DNA from: Kitasatospora sp. NBC_01266 | Lineage (GTDB): Bacteria; Actinomycetota; Actinomycetes; Streptomycetales; Streptomycetaceae | Assembly (NCBI RefSeq): GCF_036242395.1 | Contig: NZ_CP108458.1 | Location: 558,001-622,000, forward strand | Reading direction: 5' to 3' | DNA length: 64,000 bases | Shown here: piece by piece, positions 34,513 to 41,258 of the stretch | How the letters are laid out: every line of letters begins with the position of its first letter | Numbering within the stretch: the stretch's first letter is position 1 | The notes under the pieces: model-generated | Databases searched by the model: none | What the model was told of the DNA's origin: nothing | What the model saw: only the letters and a program-made list of their open reading frames with translations | Translations under genes and position numbers: made by a program

Positions 34513-36406
34513 GACGCTCCTCCTCTTCGTCCCAGGCCGGCTGCTCCAGCCGGAACAGCGGTTGCTCGGCCGCGTCGGCGGCCACCTGGAGGTACGAGCC
34601 GTCCTCCTGGAAGACGAGCCCGAGGTCGGTCCACCGCGCGAGCAGTCGGGACACCTCCTCGGCCGGGCGGCCGAGCCGGCCGGCCAGGGTGGCGAGCCTG
34701 CGCGGCTGGTCGAGCAGGCGGAACAACGCGAGCTGCTCGGGCGAGGTCAGCTCCAGCACCGACCAGTCGTACGCCTGCCGCCGGTTGACCAGCACGATCC
34801 GCTCGCCCAGGTCCTGGTAGCTGAGCCGGCTGCCCGGATAGGCGGCGTGCCACGCCGCGATCGCCGCGTCCAGCTCGGCGGCGACCGGCCTGCCGATGCC
34901 CTGCGGGGCGGCGGCGAAGAGGTAGGCGAGGTCGGCGGTCTCGGCTTCGGGCAGGCGGTAGATGTGGGTGTACTGGGCGGCCGGCCTCAGGTCGGGGAAC
35001 CCGAGCTCGGGCCGGTCGAAGTACGGGCTGAAGCGCTCGATGGCGATCCGCGAGGAACCGCCCGGCGGCTCCAGGTGGTGGAGCATCGGCAGCTGGCGGA
35101 TGATCTCCCGGTAGTCGGCCGCCGACTCGCCGGGGAAGCCGTAGAGGTAGTTCCAGCAGACGCTGACGCCGGTGCTCTGCGCGTCGCGCAGCGCCCGGAC
35201 GTTGAGGCAGCCGGTGACGCCCTTGTCCATCAGCTTCAGCACCTTCGAGCTGAGGCTCTCGATGCCCGGCTGCACCATCACGGTGCCGGCCTCCACCAGG
35301 CGGCGGAAGTGCGGGCGGCGAAGGTTGGACTTGACCTCGAAGTGCAGCCGCAGTTGATGGTCGGACTCGGCCAGGCGGCGCAGCACGGTGTCGAAGTAGC
35401 CCATGTCCAGGATGTTGTCGACCACCATGAAGTCCAGCACCTGGTAGCGGCGGGCGAGTTCGACCAGCTCGTCGTGGAACCGGTCCGGGCTCTTGCTGCG
35501 GAACTCCATGAAGGAGCCGTTCAGCCCGCAGAAGGTGCAGTGGTGCTTCTCGCCCCACCAGCAGCCGCGCGAGCCCTCCACCGGCAGCCTCGGCTGCACC
35601 CAGCCGGCCGCGACGGAGGTGTCGAGGCGCTCGAAGAAGCCGTCGTAGACCGGGGTGAGGATCTGGCTCGGGGTGAGCGGGCGGCGCGACATGGGGTTCA
35701 CCCGTCCGGTGCCGGCGGTGTCGCGCCAGCACAGGCCGGGGATCCGTCCCAGGCGCCGGTCGTCCGACGGGTCCTCCGATACGTCGTCCGGTACGTCGTC
35801 GAGCGCGGCCAGCAGGGCCGGCAGGGCCGTCTCGCCCTCGCCGCGCACCACGAAGTCGACCCAGGGGAAGGTGCGGTGCAGCGCCGCGCCCATCTCGCCG
35901 TCGCAGTTGGCGCCACCGAAGACGATCCGGGTGTCCGGCGAGAGCCGCTTGAGCAGCCGGGCGACGGCGAGGGCGGCGGTGTTCTGCTGGAAGGTGGTGG
36001 TGAAGCCCACCACGTCGGGCCGCTCGGCGGCCAGCCGGTCGGCGAGTTCGGTGATGAAGGCGGGGGCCAGTTCGTGCAGCGCGCCCGTCATCGCGATCTC
36101 CTGCGGCGATGCGCCCTTCGCGGCGAGCAGTTCGGCATAGGCCCGGACGTCGCCGGGGCTGCCGTGCAGGGCGCTGGAGAAGACCCAGTCGCCGGCGCCC
36201 TGGAAGTAGGAGGAGGTCGAGTAGTAGGTGTAGTCCGCGAGGGCGAAGGGGGTGCGCTCGACGACCCAGTCGACGAAGTCCAGGTTGGCGTGCCGGATAT
36301 CGACCTGGTGGCCGCCGGACTCGGCGGCCGTGCGCAGGATTCCCAGCGCGAGGGAGGGGACTTCGATGGACCCCCACGGCATGTTCACGAGCAGGAGCTT
36401 CAGCAC
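34493..36406 (-). CDS. B12-type RiPP-maturation radical SAM enzyme
   Basis: A 637-residue enzyme starting at GTG 36406 (GGAAGG upstream). The N-terminal B12-binding-like domain (~1-200) has LLLVNMPWGSIEVPSLALGIL and VVGFTTTFQQNTAALAVARLL. The radical SAM domain follows, with the 4Fe-4S motif CWWGEKHHCTFC (Cys spacing x7 and x2) near residue 290. The motifs GIESLSSKVLKLMDKGVTG and YGFPGES are usual in B12-rSAM proteins. The C-terminal ~130 residues contain a winged-helix-like part. This matches the RiPP maturation radical SAM family (rSAM_ocin_1), many of which are C-methyltransferases. It should act on the precursor peptides directly upstream. Confidence 0.9.
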   Translation of the reverse strand: MLKLLLVNMPWGSIEVPSLALGILRTAAESGGHQVDIRHANLDFVDWVVERTPFALADYTYYSTSSYFQGAGDWVFSSALHGSPGDVRAYAELLAAKGASPQEIAMTGALHELAPAFITELADRLAAERPDVVGFTTTFQQNTAALAVARLLKRLSPDTRIVFGGANCDGEMGAALHRTFPWVDFVVRGEGETALPALLAALDDVPDDVSEDPSDDRRLGRIPGLCWRDTAGTGRVNPMSRRPLTPSQILTPVYDGFFERLDTSVAAGWVQPRLPVEGSRGCWWGEKHHCTFCGLNGSFMEFRSKSPDRFHDELVELARRYQVLDFMVVDNILDMGYFDTVLRRLAESDHQLRLHFEVKSNLRRPHFRRLVEAGTVMVQPGIESLSSKVLKLMDKGVTGCLNVRALRDAQSTGVSVCWNYLYGFPGESAADYREIIRQLPMLHHLEPPGGSSRIAIERFSPYFDRPELGFPDLRPAAQYTHIYRLPEAETADLAYLFAAAPQGIGRPVAAELDAAIAAWHAAYPGSRLSYQDLGERIVLVNRRQAYDWSVLELTSPEQLALFRLLDQPRRLATLAGRLGRPAEEVSRLLARWTDLGLVFQEDGSYLQVAADAAEQPLFRLEQPAWDEEEERHALAIG

Positions 36407-36431
36407 CGTTGTCCTTCCAGAGATCGGGGGT

Positions 36432-36474
36432 GGCGGCGGCTCCGGGGCCGCCGCCGGCCCGACCCGGGGGTCGG
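36432..36474 (-). promoter_or_regulatory. Two hairpins between precursor genes and radical SAM gene
   Basis: GGCGGCGGC (36432-36440) pairs with GCCGCCGCC (36447-36455), and CCGACCC (36459-36465) with GGGTCGG (36468-36474). They lie between the last precursor stop and the rSAM start. Such hairpins commonly act as partial terminators or 3' stabilisers that keep precursor mRNA in excess over enzyme mRNA. Confidence 0.55.
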
Positions 36475-36521
36475 AGCGGGCGGCGGGCCCAGGAGCAGCG
36501 GTACCGGGACTGCGGCGAGGG

Positions 36522-36614
36522 CTACTCGTTGCCGCCGTGCACCAGCCAGCGGCCGCGGTCGGCGCCGGTGCTGTGGTCGGTGCGCTTCTCGAGCTGGATC
36601 GTGCGCTTCTTCAT
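36522..36614 (-). CDS. RiPP precursor peptide, copy 1
   Basis: A 30-residue peptide beginning MKKRTIQLEKRTDHSTG and ending GRWLVHGGNE, with AAGGAG at a good distance from ATG 36614. The basic, charged N-terminal half should be the leader and the C-terminal part (Trp, Leu, Val, His, Gly-Gly, Asn, Glu) the modified core. It has no Cys, so sactipeptide or lanthipeptide chemistry is excluded. It lies directly before the B12-rSAM gene. Leader cleavage site unknown. Confidence 0.85.
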   Translation of the reverse strand: MKKRTIQLEKRTDHSTGADRGRWLVHGGNE

Positions 36615-36670
36615 GGGGATCTCCTTCTGTAGAGGTGGTGGTGGGATCGGTACCGGGACTGCGGCGAGGG

Positions 36671-36763
36671 CTACTCGTTGCCGCCGTGGACCAGCCAGCG
36701 GCCGCGGTCGGCGCCGCTGCTGTGGTCGGTGCGCTTCTCGAGCTGGATCGTGCGCTTCTTCAT
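36671..36763 (-). CDS. RiPP precursor peptide, copy 2
   Basis: A 30-residue twin of copy 1, with Ser instead of Thr at residue 16. Its ribosome site GAGAGGGGG lies inside the 3' end of the MFS gene (which ends at 36769), so it is coupled to the transporter. It is the first of the two precursors in the transcript. Same core sequence, so both should yield the same product. Confidence 0.85.
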   Translation of the reverse strand: MKKRTIQLEKRTDHSSGADRGRWLVHGGNE

Positions 36764-36768
36764 GGAGT

Positions 36769-38250
36769 TCACCCCCTCTCCGAGGGTTCGGTACGGGTGA
36801 GGACCCGCGGCGCGGGGCGCGCGGCCAGGAAGGCCGCGCCGCCGACGCACGCCGCGGCAGCGAGCAGGACCATGGCCGTCCGCACCGAGTGGGCGGAGGG
36901 CGAGGTCCGTACGAGTGGGGCGACCAGGGCCGCGCCCACCATCGCGCCGATCTGCAGCGCTGTGCCGAAGACGCCGGACGCGGCGCCGCTCAGCTGTCGC
37001 GGCACGTGGTGCATGGCCGCGGTGACCAGGGGGGTGAGCAGGAAGGCGTTGCCGATCCCGATGACGCACATCGGGCCCACGAACTGCGGCCAGTGCGCAC
37101 CGACCCGCATGCCGGCTGCGGCCCACAGCATGCCCAGCACCGTCGCGCCGAGCCCGCCGAGCACCAGCAGCCTGCCCTCCACCCGTCCGGCCAGCCGCCC
37201 GGCCAGCGGATTGAGCAGCATCGAGCAGGCCGAGGCGGGTACCAGGACCAGCCCCGCCAGCAGCGCGCCGAACCCGGCCACCGACTGGAAGTAGAGGGAC
37301 AGCAGCAGCACCAGCCCGGTGATCGTGGCGGCGACCAGCACCCCCAGCGCCGTCATCCGGCTGAACCCGCGCACCGCGAAGAGCGCGAAGGGGACCAGCG
37401 GCGAGCGCTCCTGGCGGCCGCGCTGCTGGCGGACGAAGACGGCCCCGAGTGCCATCCCGGCCCCGAGCAGCGCCCAGATCCGGCCGTCCCAGCTGTCCTG
37501 CGCGCCCTGGCTCAGCCCCAGGCTCAGGCAGAGCAGGGCCGCGGCCGCGAGTGCCACCCCCGGCAGGTCGAGGCGCACCCCGCCCGGCGGGGCGTCACCC
37601 GGTGCGGCGTCGGGGATCGCCAGCCGCCCCAGCACCATCGCGAGCACTCCGACCGGCACGTTCAGCCAGAACACCCAGCGCCAGTCCACCGCCCCGACCA
37701 GCAGCCCGCCGAGCACCGGCGCGGTCACTGCGGCGACCCCGTTGACCGCGCCGCGCACCCCGAAGGCCGCGCCGCGCCGCTCGGCCGGGTAGTACCGGAC
37801 CAGCATGGCCAGCGTCTGCGGGGTGAACAGCGCCGCGCCCAGCCCCTGCACCACCCGGGCCGCGATCAGCTGGCCCGGTGTCAGGGCCAGCCCGCAGGCC
37901 AGGCTGGCCAGGGTGAAGACCCCCAGGCCCGCCAGGAAGACCCGCCGATGCCCGAACTGGTCGCCCAGCCGCCCTCCGCTGATCACCCCGACGGCCAGCG
38001 CCAGCACGTAGCCGCTGACCGTCCAGACCACCGCGCTCACCGAGGCGCCCAGCTGCACCCGGATCTGCGGGATCGCCACCGTCACCACCAGCGCGTCCAG
38101 CTGGGCCAGGAAGGCGGCCACCGAGACCACCGCGAGCAGCGCCCCGGGCCGTTCGCGCAGTCCGGCGAGCGCGGCCCGCGGGCCGGCGGCCCCGGTCGTG
38201 CCCGCCGTGCCAGCCGTGCCCGCCGCCCCGAGCGCGCCTGCGGCGCTCAC
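36769..38250 (-). CDS. MFS drug:H+ antiporter-like exporter (DHA2 family)
   Basis: A 493-residue protein with about 14 TM helices. GTG 38250 overlaps the upstream stop as GTGA, so it is translationally coupled. The DHA2 (EmrB/QacA) landmarks LGRLAIPD, GGRLGDQFGHRRVFLAGL (loop 2-3) and GFSRMTALGVLVAATITGLVLLLSLYFQ are seen. It should export the mature product and give self-protection. Directly follows the adenylating enzyme and precedes the precursors. Confidence 0.9.
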   Translation of the reverse strand: MSAAGALGAAGTAGTAGTTGAAGPRAALAGLRERPGALLAVVSVAAFLAQLDALVVTVAIPQIRVQLGASVSAVVWTVSGYVLALAVGVISGGRLGDQFGHRRVFLAGLGVFTLASLACGLALTPGQLIAARVVQGLGAALFTPQTLAMLVRYYPAERRGAAFGVRGAVNGVAAVTAPVLGGLLVGAVDWRWVFWLNVPVGVLAMVLGRLAIPDAAPGDAPPGGVRLDLPGVALAAAALLCLSLGLSQGAQDSWDGRIWALLGAGMALGAVFVRQQRGRQERSPLVPFALFAVRGFSRMTALGVLVAATITGLVLLLSLYFQSVAGFGALLAGLVLVPASACSMLLNPLAGRLAGRVEGRLLVLGGLGATVLGMLWAAAGMRVGAHWPQFVGPMCVIGIGNAFLLTPLVTAAMHHVPRQLSGAASGVFGTALQIGAMVGAALVAPLVRTSPSAHSVRTAMVLLAAAACVGGAAFLAARPAPRVLTRTEPSERG

Positions 38251-39476
38251 CGCGACCGCCAGATCATCGGCGGGATCTTCCCGGTGCGCTCCACCATGGT
38301 CAGCTTCGGTACCCGGACCACCTCCAGCGCCTCCGGGTGGTGCAGCTCGATCCCGAACAGCCTGGCCGACCCGGCGAGCAGGGCCCGGCGCAGTTCGGCG
38401 GGCTCCGCGGCGCCGGTGTAGTGCACCGTCATCCGGCGGACCCCGTGCCAGGACTCCTCCTCGCGGAGCAGCTCCAGCTGGGCCGCCGACACCCCGGGCA
38501 CCGAGGTGGCCAGCTCGACCAGCTCGCCGATCGACAGCAGGCTGCCGTGCAGCTTGAACGCGTCGTCGGCGCGGCCCAGCACCCGCAGCCCGTCCGGGCG
38601 CCCGCAGCGGCACTGGGCCGCGGCCAGCCGGTCGCCCAGCCGGTAGCGCACCGCCGGGAGCGTCCAGCCCTCGCCGACCCGGCTCAGCAGTGCCCCGGCG
38701 TCGTCGAGCTCGAGGACCTGGTCCGGCATCAGGTGCAGGACCCGCAGATCGCAGGCCGACGTGTTGGTGGCGACCACATAGGTCTCCACCGAGCCGTAGT
38801 TGCCCCAGAACTCGGCCTGCGGGAAGGCGGCGCGGACGGTCTTCTCGGCGACCTCGGTCCACGGCTCGGCCATCCAGATCACGGTGCGCACCGGCAGCGT
38901 GCGGTCGGCGTCCAGCATCGCCTGGGCCAGGTCGGTCAGCCCGCTCGGGGTGCCGGCCACCGCGTTCACCCCGAGGCTCTCGAAGGCGTCGAGCCAGTAG
39001 TGGAGTTCACCGGCCTCCAGCGGCCCGCTCGGCACCACCCGGCAGCCGCTGCGCTCGGCGAGCGCCTGCACGTAGTAGTGCGAGGCCCACATCCGGCCGG
39101 GGCTGAACAGGTTCAGCAGCACGCTCCGCGGCCCCAGCGGGCGCCACTCGCGCAGCAGCCGCCCGACGGCCTGGTCGTAGGCCACGAAGGTGATCTTCGG
39201 TGGGCCGGTGGTCCCGCCGCTGGAGAGCACGATCGACCCGTTGGGCTCGGTCAGCCGGCGCGAGAGCGCGAAGACCTCCGCCGGACCGGCCACCGCGAGC
39301 TCCGCCAACTCCGCTGCTGCCTGCGGCACTTCGGACCAGCCGAGGTCCGCGAGCCGGCGGGCCTGCCGCAGCAGCTGCGGCCAGGGCAGCGCGCCGATAC
39401 TCCCCCGCGCCCCGTCCTCCGTCCCCCGCACCTCGTCCTCGGTCCCCCGCGCCCCGTCCTCGGTCGTCGTCGTCAT
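38247..39476 (-). CDS. PaaK-like adenylate-forming enzyme
   Basis: A 409-residue member of the phenylacetate-CoA ligase/coenzyme F390 synthetase-like ANL group. P-loop-like SSGGTTGPPK, WGNYGSVETYV (A5-type), YRLGDR (A7) and GRADDAFKLHGSLL (A8) are present. The catalytic A10 Lys is likely in ERTGKIPPMIW. It activates a carboxylic acid as AMP ester. With no carrier protein in the operon the acceptor is unclear: CoA, or the next enzyme. Start ATG 39476 overlaps the ATP-grasp stop (ATGA). Residues ~5-25 are a repeat-rich acidic stretch. Confidence 0.85.
   Translation of the reverse strand: MTTTTEDGARGTEDEVRGTEDGARGSIGALPWPQLLRQARRLADLGWSEVPQAAAELAELAVAGPAEVFALSRRLTEPNGSIVLSSGGTTGPPKITFVAYDQAVGRLLREWRPLGPRSVLLNLFSPGRMWASHYYVQALAERSGCRVVPSGPLEAGELHYWLDAFESLGVNAVAGTPSGLTDLAQAMLDADRTLPVRTVIWMAEPWTEVAEKTVRAAFPQAEFWGNYGSVETYVVATNTSACDLRVLHLMPDQVLELDDAGALLSRVGEGWTLPAVRYRLGDRLAAAQCRCGRPDGLRVLGRADDAFKLHGSLLSIGELVELATSVPGVSAAQLELLREEESWHGVRRMTVHYTGAAEPAELRRALLAGSARLFGIELHHPEALEVVRVPKLTMVERTGKIPPMIWRSR
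39401..39463. repeat. 21-bp minisatellite at PaaK-like N-terminus
   Basis: Three 21-bp units (39401-39421, 39422-39442, 39443-39463), e.g. TCCCCCGCGCCCCGTCCTC plus two bases. They encode the repeated EDGARGT-like segments and stay in frame. Confidence 0.85.
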
Positions 39477-40486
39477 GAGCCGGCCGCCATCAGCTCGGCG
39501 TGCCGGGCGAGGTAGGCCCGGTAGCGGGCCCGCATCATCTCGGTGGCGAGCCGGTCGCCCTCCTCGCTCATCCCGAACGCGGCGCCGCCGTCCAGCTCCA
39601 CCTCGGAGAGCCAGTCCTGCTCCCCGTCGGAGATGAAGTCCACCGAGAAGTACGGGCACGGCAGCCGCTCGGCGACATACGCGACGGTCTCGCGCATCCG
39701 CTCCGGCAACTCGACGTAGCTCCAGCTCCGCTCGCCGCCGATCCGGTTCGTGACCATCCCGCAGTAGCCCTCCTTCCAGCCCTGGAAGACCGCGAGCGGC
39801 TCGCCCTCGACCACGTAGATCCGGGTCTCCCGCGGGTCCTTGAGGTAGGGCTGGATCACCAGCGGCGTCTCCGAGCCGCCCGCCAGGCCGATCACCCCGC
39901 GCAGGTCGTGGATGTTGTGCACCACCGAGACGCCCAGCCCCATGCCCCAGTTGGCGGGCTTGACGAGCATCGGATAGGACAGTTCGGCGAGCGCCGGATC
40001 GTAGTGGCCGGTCATCGCGTCCCGCCCGGTGCCGATCCGGACCGTCGGCAGCGGCGGGATCGGGCTGCCCGCCAGATGCAGCGCGGTCGCCATCTTGTCG
40101 ACGACCGTGTACGCCAGTTGCGGCGGCATCGGCAGGTAGAACCCGAGCTTCTCCAGCACGGTGTAGAGGTGGACCTGGTTGCCGACGTCCGCCAGCTGGT
40201 GCGGCAGCGCCCAGAGCATCGTCACGAAGACGGTGTCCTGCGGGGTGACCGGCTCGCCTTTCAGGTAGACCTTCGGCTTGGCCGGGTCGGTGGCGTCCAC
40301 CGCGACGTCGTCCGGCTTGTTCAGGGTCAGCTCCAGGCCCAGCTCCGCGGCCAGTCGCTGGTAGGTGTGCCAGATGTTGCGGTCCTCGAAGCCGCGCTGG
40401 TGGGCGCTGGCCCGCTCCGGGTAGATCCACACCAGCCGACGCACGGTGCTGTGCTGCTCAGACACGGTGCTGTGCTGCTCAGACAT
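39473..40486 (-). CDS. ATP-grasp peptide ligase-like enzyme
   Basis: A 337-residue ATP-grasp protein of the RimK/glutathione-synthetase superfamily. PMLVKPANWGMGLGVSVVHN is the nucleotide-binding Lys region, PLVIQPYLKDPRETRIYVVEG the hinge, and ERLPCPYFSVDFIS...LSEVELDGGAAF holds the Mg-binding acidic residues. Such enzymes join a carboxylate to an amine through acyl phosphate; in RiPP clusters they form macrolactams, or ligate an amino acid to a peptide. ATG 40486 overlaps the hydrolase stop by 8 bases. A start further upstream at 40513 is possible. N-terminal residues are a 7-residue repeat (SEQHSTV twice). Confidence 0.88.
   Translation of the reverse strand: MSEQHSTVSEQHSTVRRLVWIYPERASAHQRGFEDRNIWHTYQRLAAELGLELTLNKPDDVAVDATDPAKPKVYLKGEPVTPQDTVFVTMLWALPHQLADVGNQVHLYTVLEKLGFYLPMPPQLAYTVVDKMATALHLAGSPIPPLPTVRIGTGRDAMTGHYDPALAELSYPMLVKPANWGMGLGVSVVHNIHDLRGVIGLAGGSETPLVIQPYLKDPRETRIYVVEGEPLAVFQGWKEGYCGMVTNRIGGERSWSYVELPERMRETVAYVAERLPCPYFSVDFISDGEQDWLSEVELDGGAAFGMSEEGDRLATEMMRARYRAYLARHAELMAAGS
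40442..40483. repeat. Two perfect 21-bp units at ATP-grasp start
   Basis: 40442-40462 and 40463-40483 are identical. They code for the doubled SEQHSTV just after the start Met, in frame. Confidence 0.9.
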
Positions 40487-41258
40487 GGCTGACACTCCTC
40501 GCGATGAAGTCACTGACCGTGCGGACGAAGTCCCGGGGCTGTTCCAGGAACGGCAGGTGGCCGCTCTCCTCGAGCAGGCGCAGCTCGGCGCCGGGGATCG
40601 TGTCGGCCAGCCACGGGCCGACCGCCGTGGGGTAGACCTGGCTCTTCGCGCCGTGCACCAGCAGCACCGGCAGGGCGAGCGCGGCGAGCCGGGCGCGGTA
40701 GTCCTGGCCGGCGGCGTCGGCGAGCAGGCTCGCGCACGCCTGCGGCGTCCAGCGCAGCGCCTCGCTCACCAGCGCGCGCACCAGGGCGGGATCCGGCTCG
40801 CTGCCCGCGGCGAAGGAGCCGCGCACCAACTGCTCGGCGAAGGCGGCCTGGTCGGCGGCAATCGTCTCGCGCAGCTGGTCCACGCCGGCCGCGTCGAGCC
40901 CGCCGAAGGCCGCGTGCGGCCAGTTGGGGGCCAGGGTCAGCCGGGGCGTCTGCTCGACCGAGACCAGGGCCGAGACCCGGCCGTTGCCGAAGCGGTCCAG
41001 GTACTCCCAGGCGACCGAGGCGCCGAGCGACCAGCCCAGCAGCACCGCGCCGTTCAGGTCCAGGCGGTCGAACACCCCGGCGAGCTGCCCGGCCGCCTGC
41101 CGCACCGTGGCTGGACCACGGGTGGGCAGCTCGACCGTCACCACCCGGTGCTCGGCCGCCAACTCCCGCGCGAGCGGGGCGAAGAACTCTCCGGTGGCGG
41201 CGAGACCGGGAACCAGTACCACCGGGGTTCCCGTGCCGCGCGACTCGAACTGTGTCAT
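40479..41258 (-). CDS. Alpha/beta hydrolase of RiPP operon
   Basis: A 259-residue alpha/beta hydrolase. VLVPGLAATGEFF is the oxyanion hole, the nucleophile is Ser in LLGWSLGAS, the acid region is VLLVHGAKSQVYP and the catalytic His lies in LLEESGHLPFLEQP. ATG 41258 overlaps the AMP-ligase stop (ATGA). It may be a thioesterase-like, proofreading or peptide-cleaving enzyme; the substrate is unknown. Confidence 0.88.
   Translation of the reverse strand: MTQFESRGTGTPVVLVPGLAATGEFFAPLARELAAEHRVVTVELPTRGPATVRQAAGQLAGVFDRLDLNGAVLLGWSLGASVAWEYLDRFGNGRVSALVSVEQTPRLTLAPNWPHAAFGGLDAAGVDQLRETIAADQAAFAEQLVRGSFAAGSEPDPALVRALVSEALRWTPQACASLLADAAGQDYRARLAALALPVLLVHGAKSQVYPTAVGPWLADTIPGAELRLLEESGHLPFLEQPRDFVRTVSDFIARSVSHV

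Larger units (their letters stand above)
36499..36763 (-). repeat. 149-bp direct tandem duplication of precursor gene
   Basis: Bases 36499-36614 and 36648-36763 (offset 149) are nearly identical: they cover the 3' flank and the complete precursor coding region. The 5' flank including the ribosome site differs between copies. The coding regions differ by one Thr/Ser change and a silent Val codon. A recent duplication or gene conversion is likely. Confidence 0.9.

Noticed and set aside
33746..38421. Long open frames on the plus strand across the RiPP operon
   Set aside because: They are antisense shadows of the high-GC minus-strand genes: composition is repetitive Arg/Ala/Pro, there are no domains, and they cover several well-supported genes.
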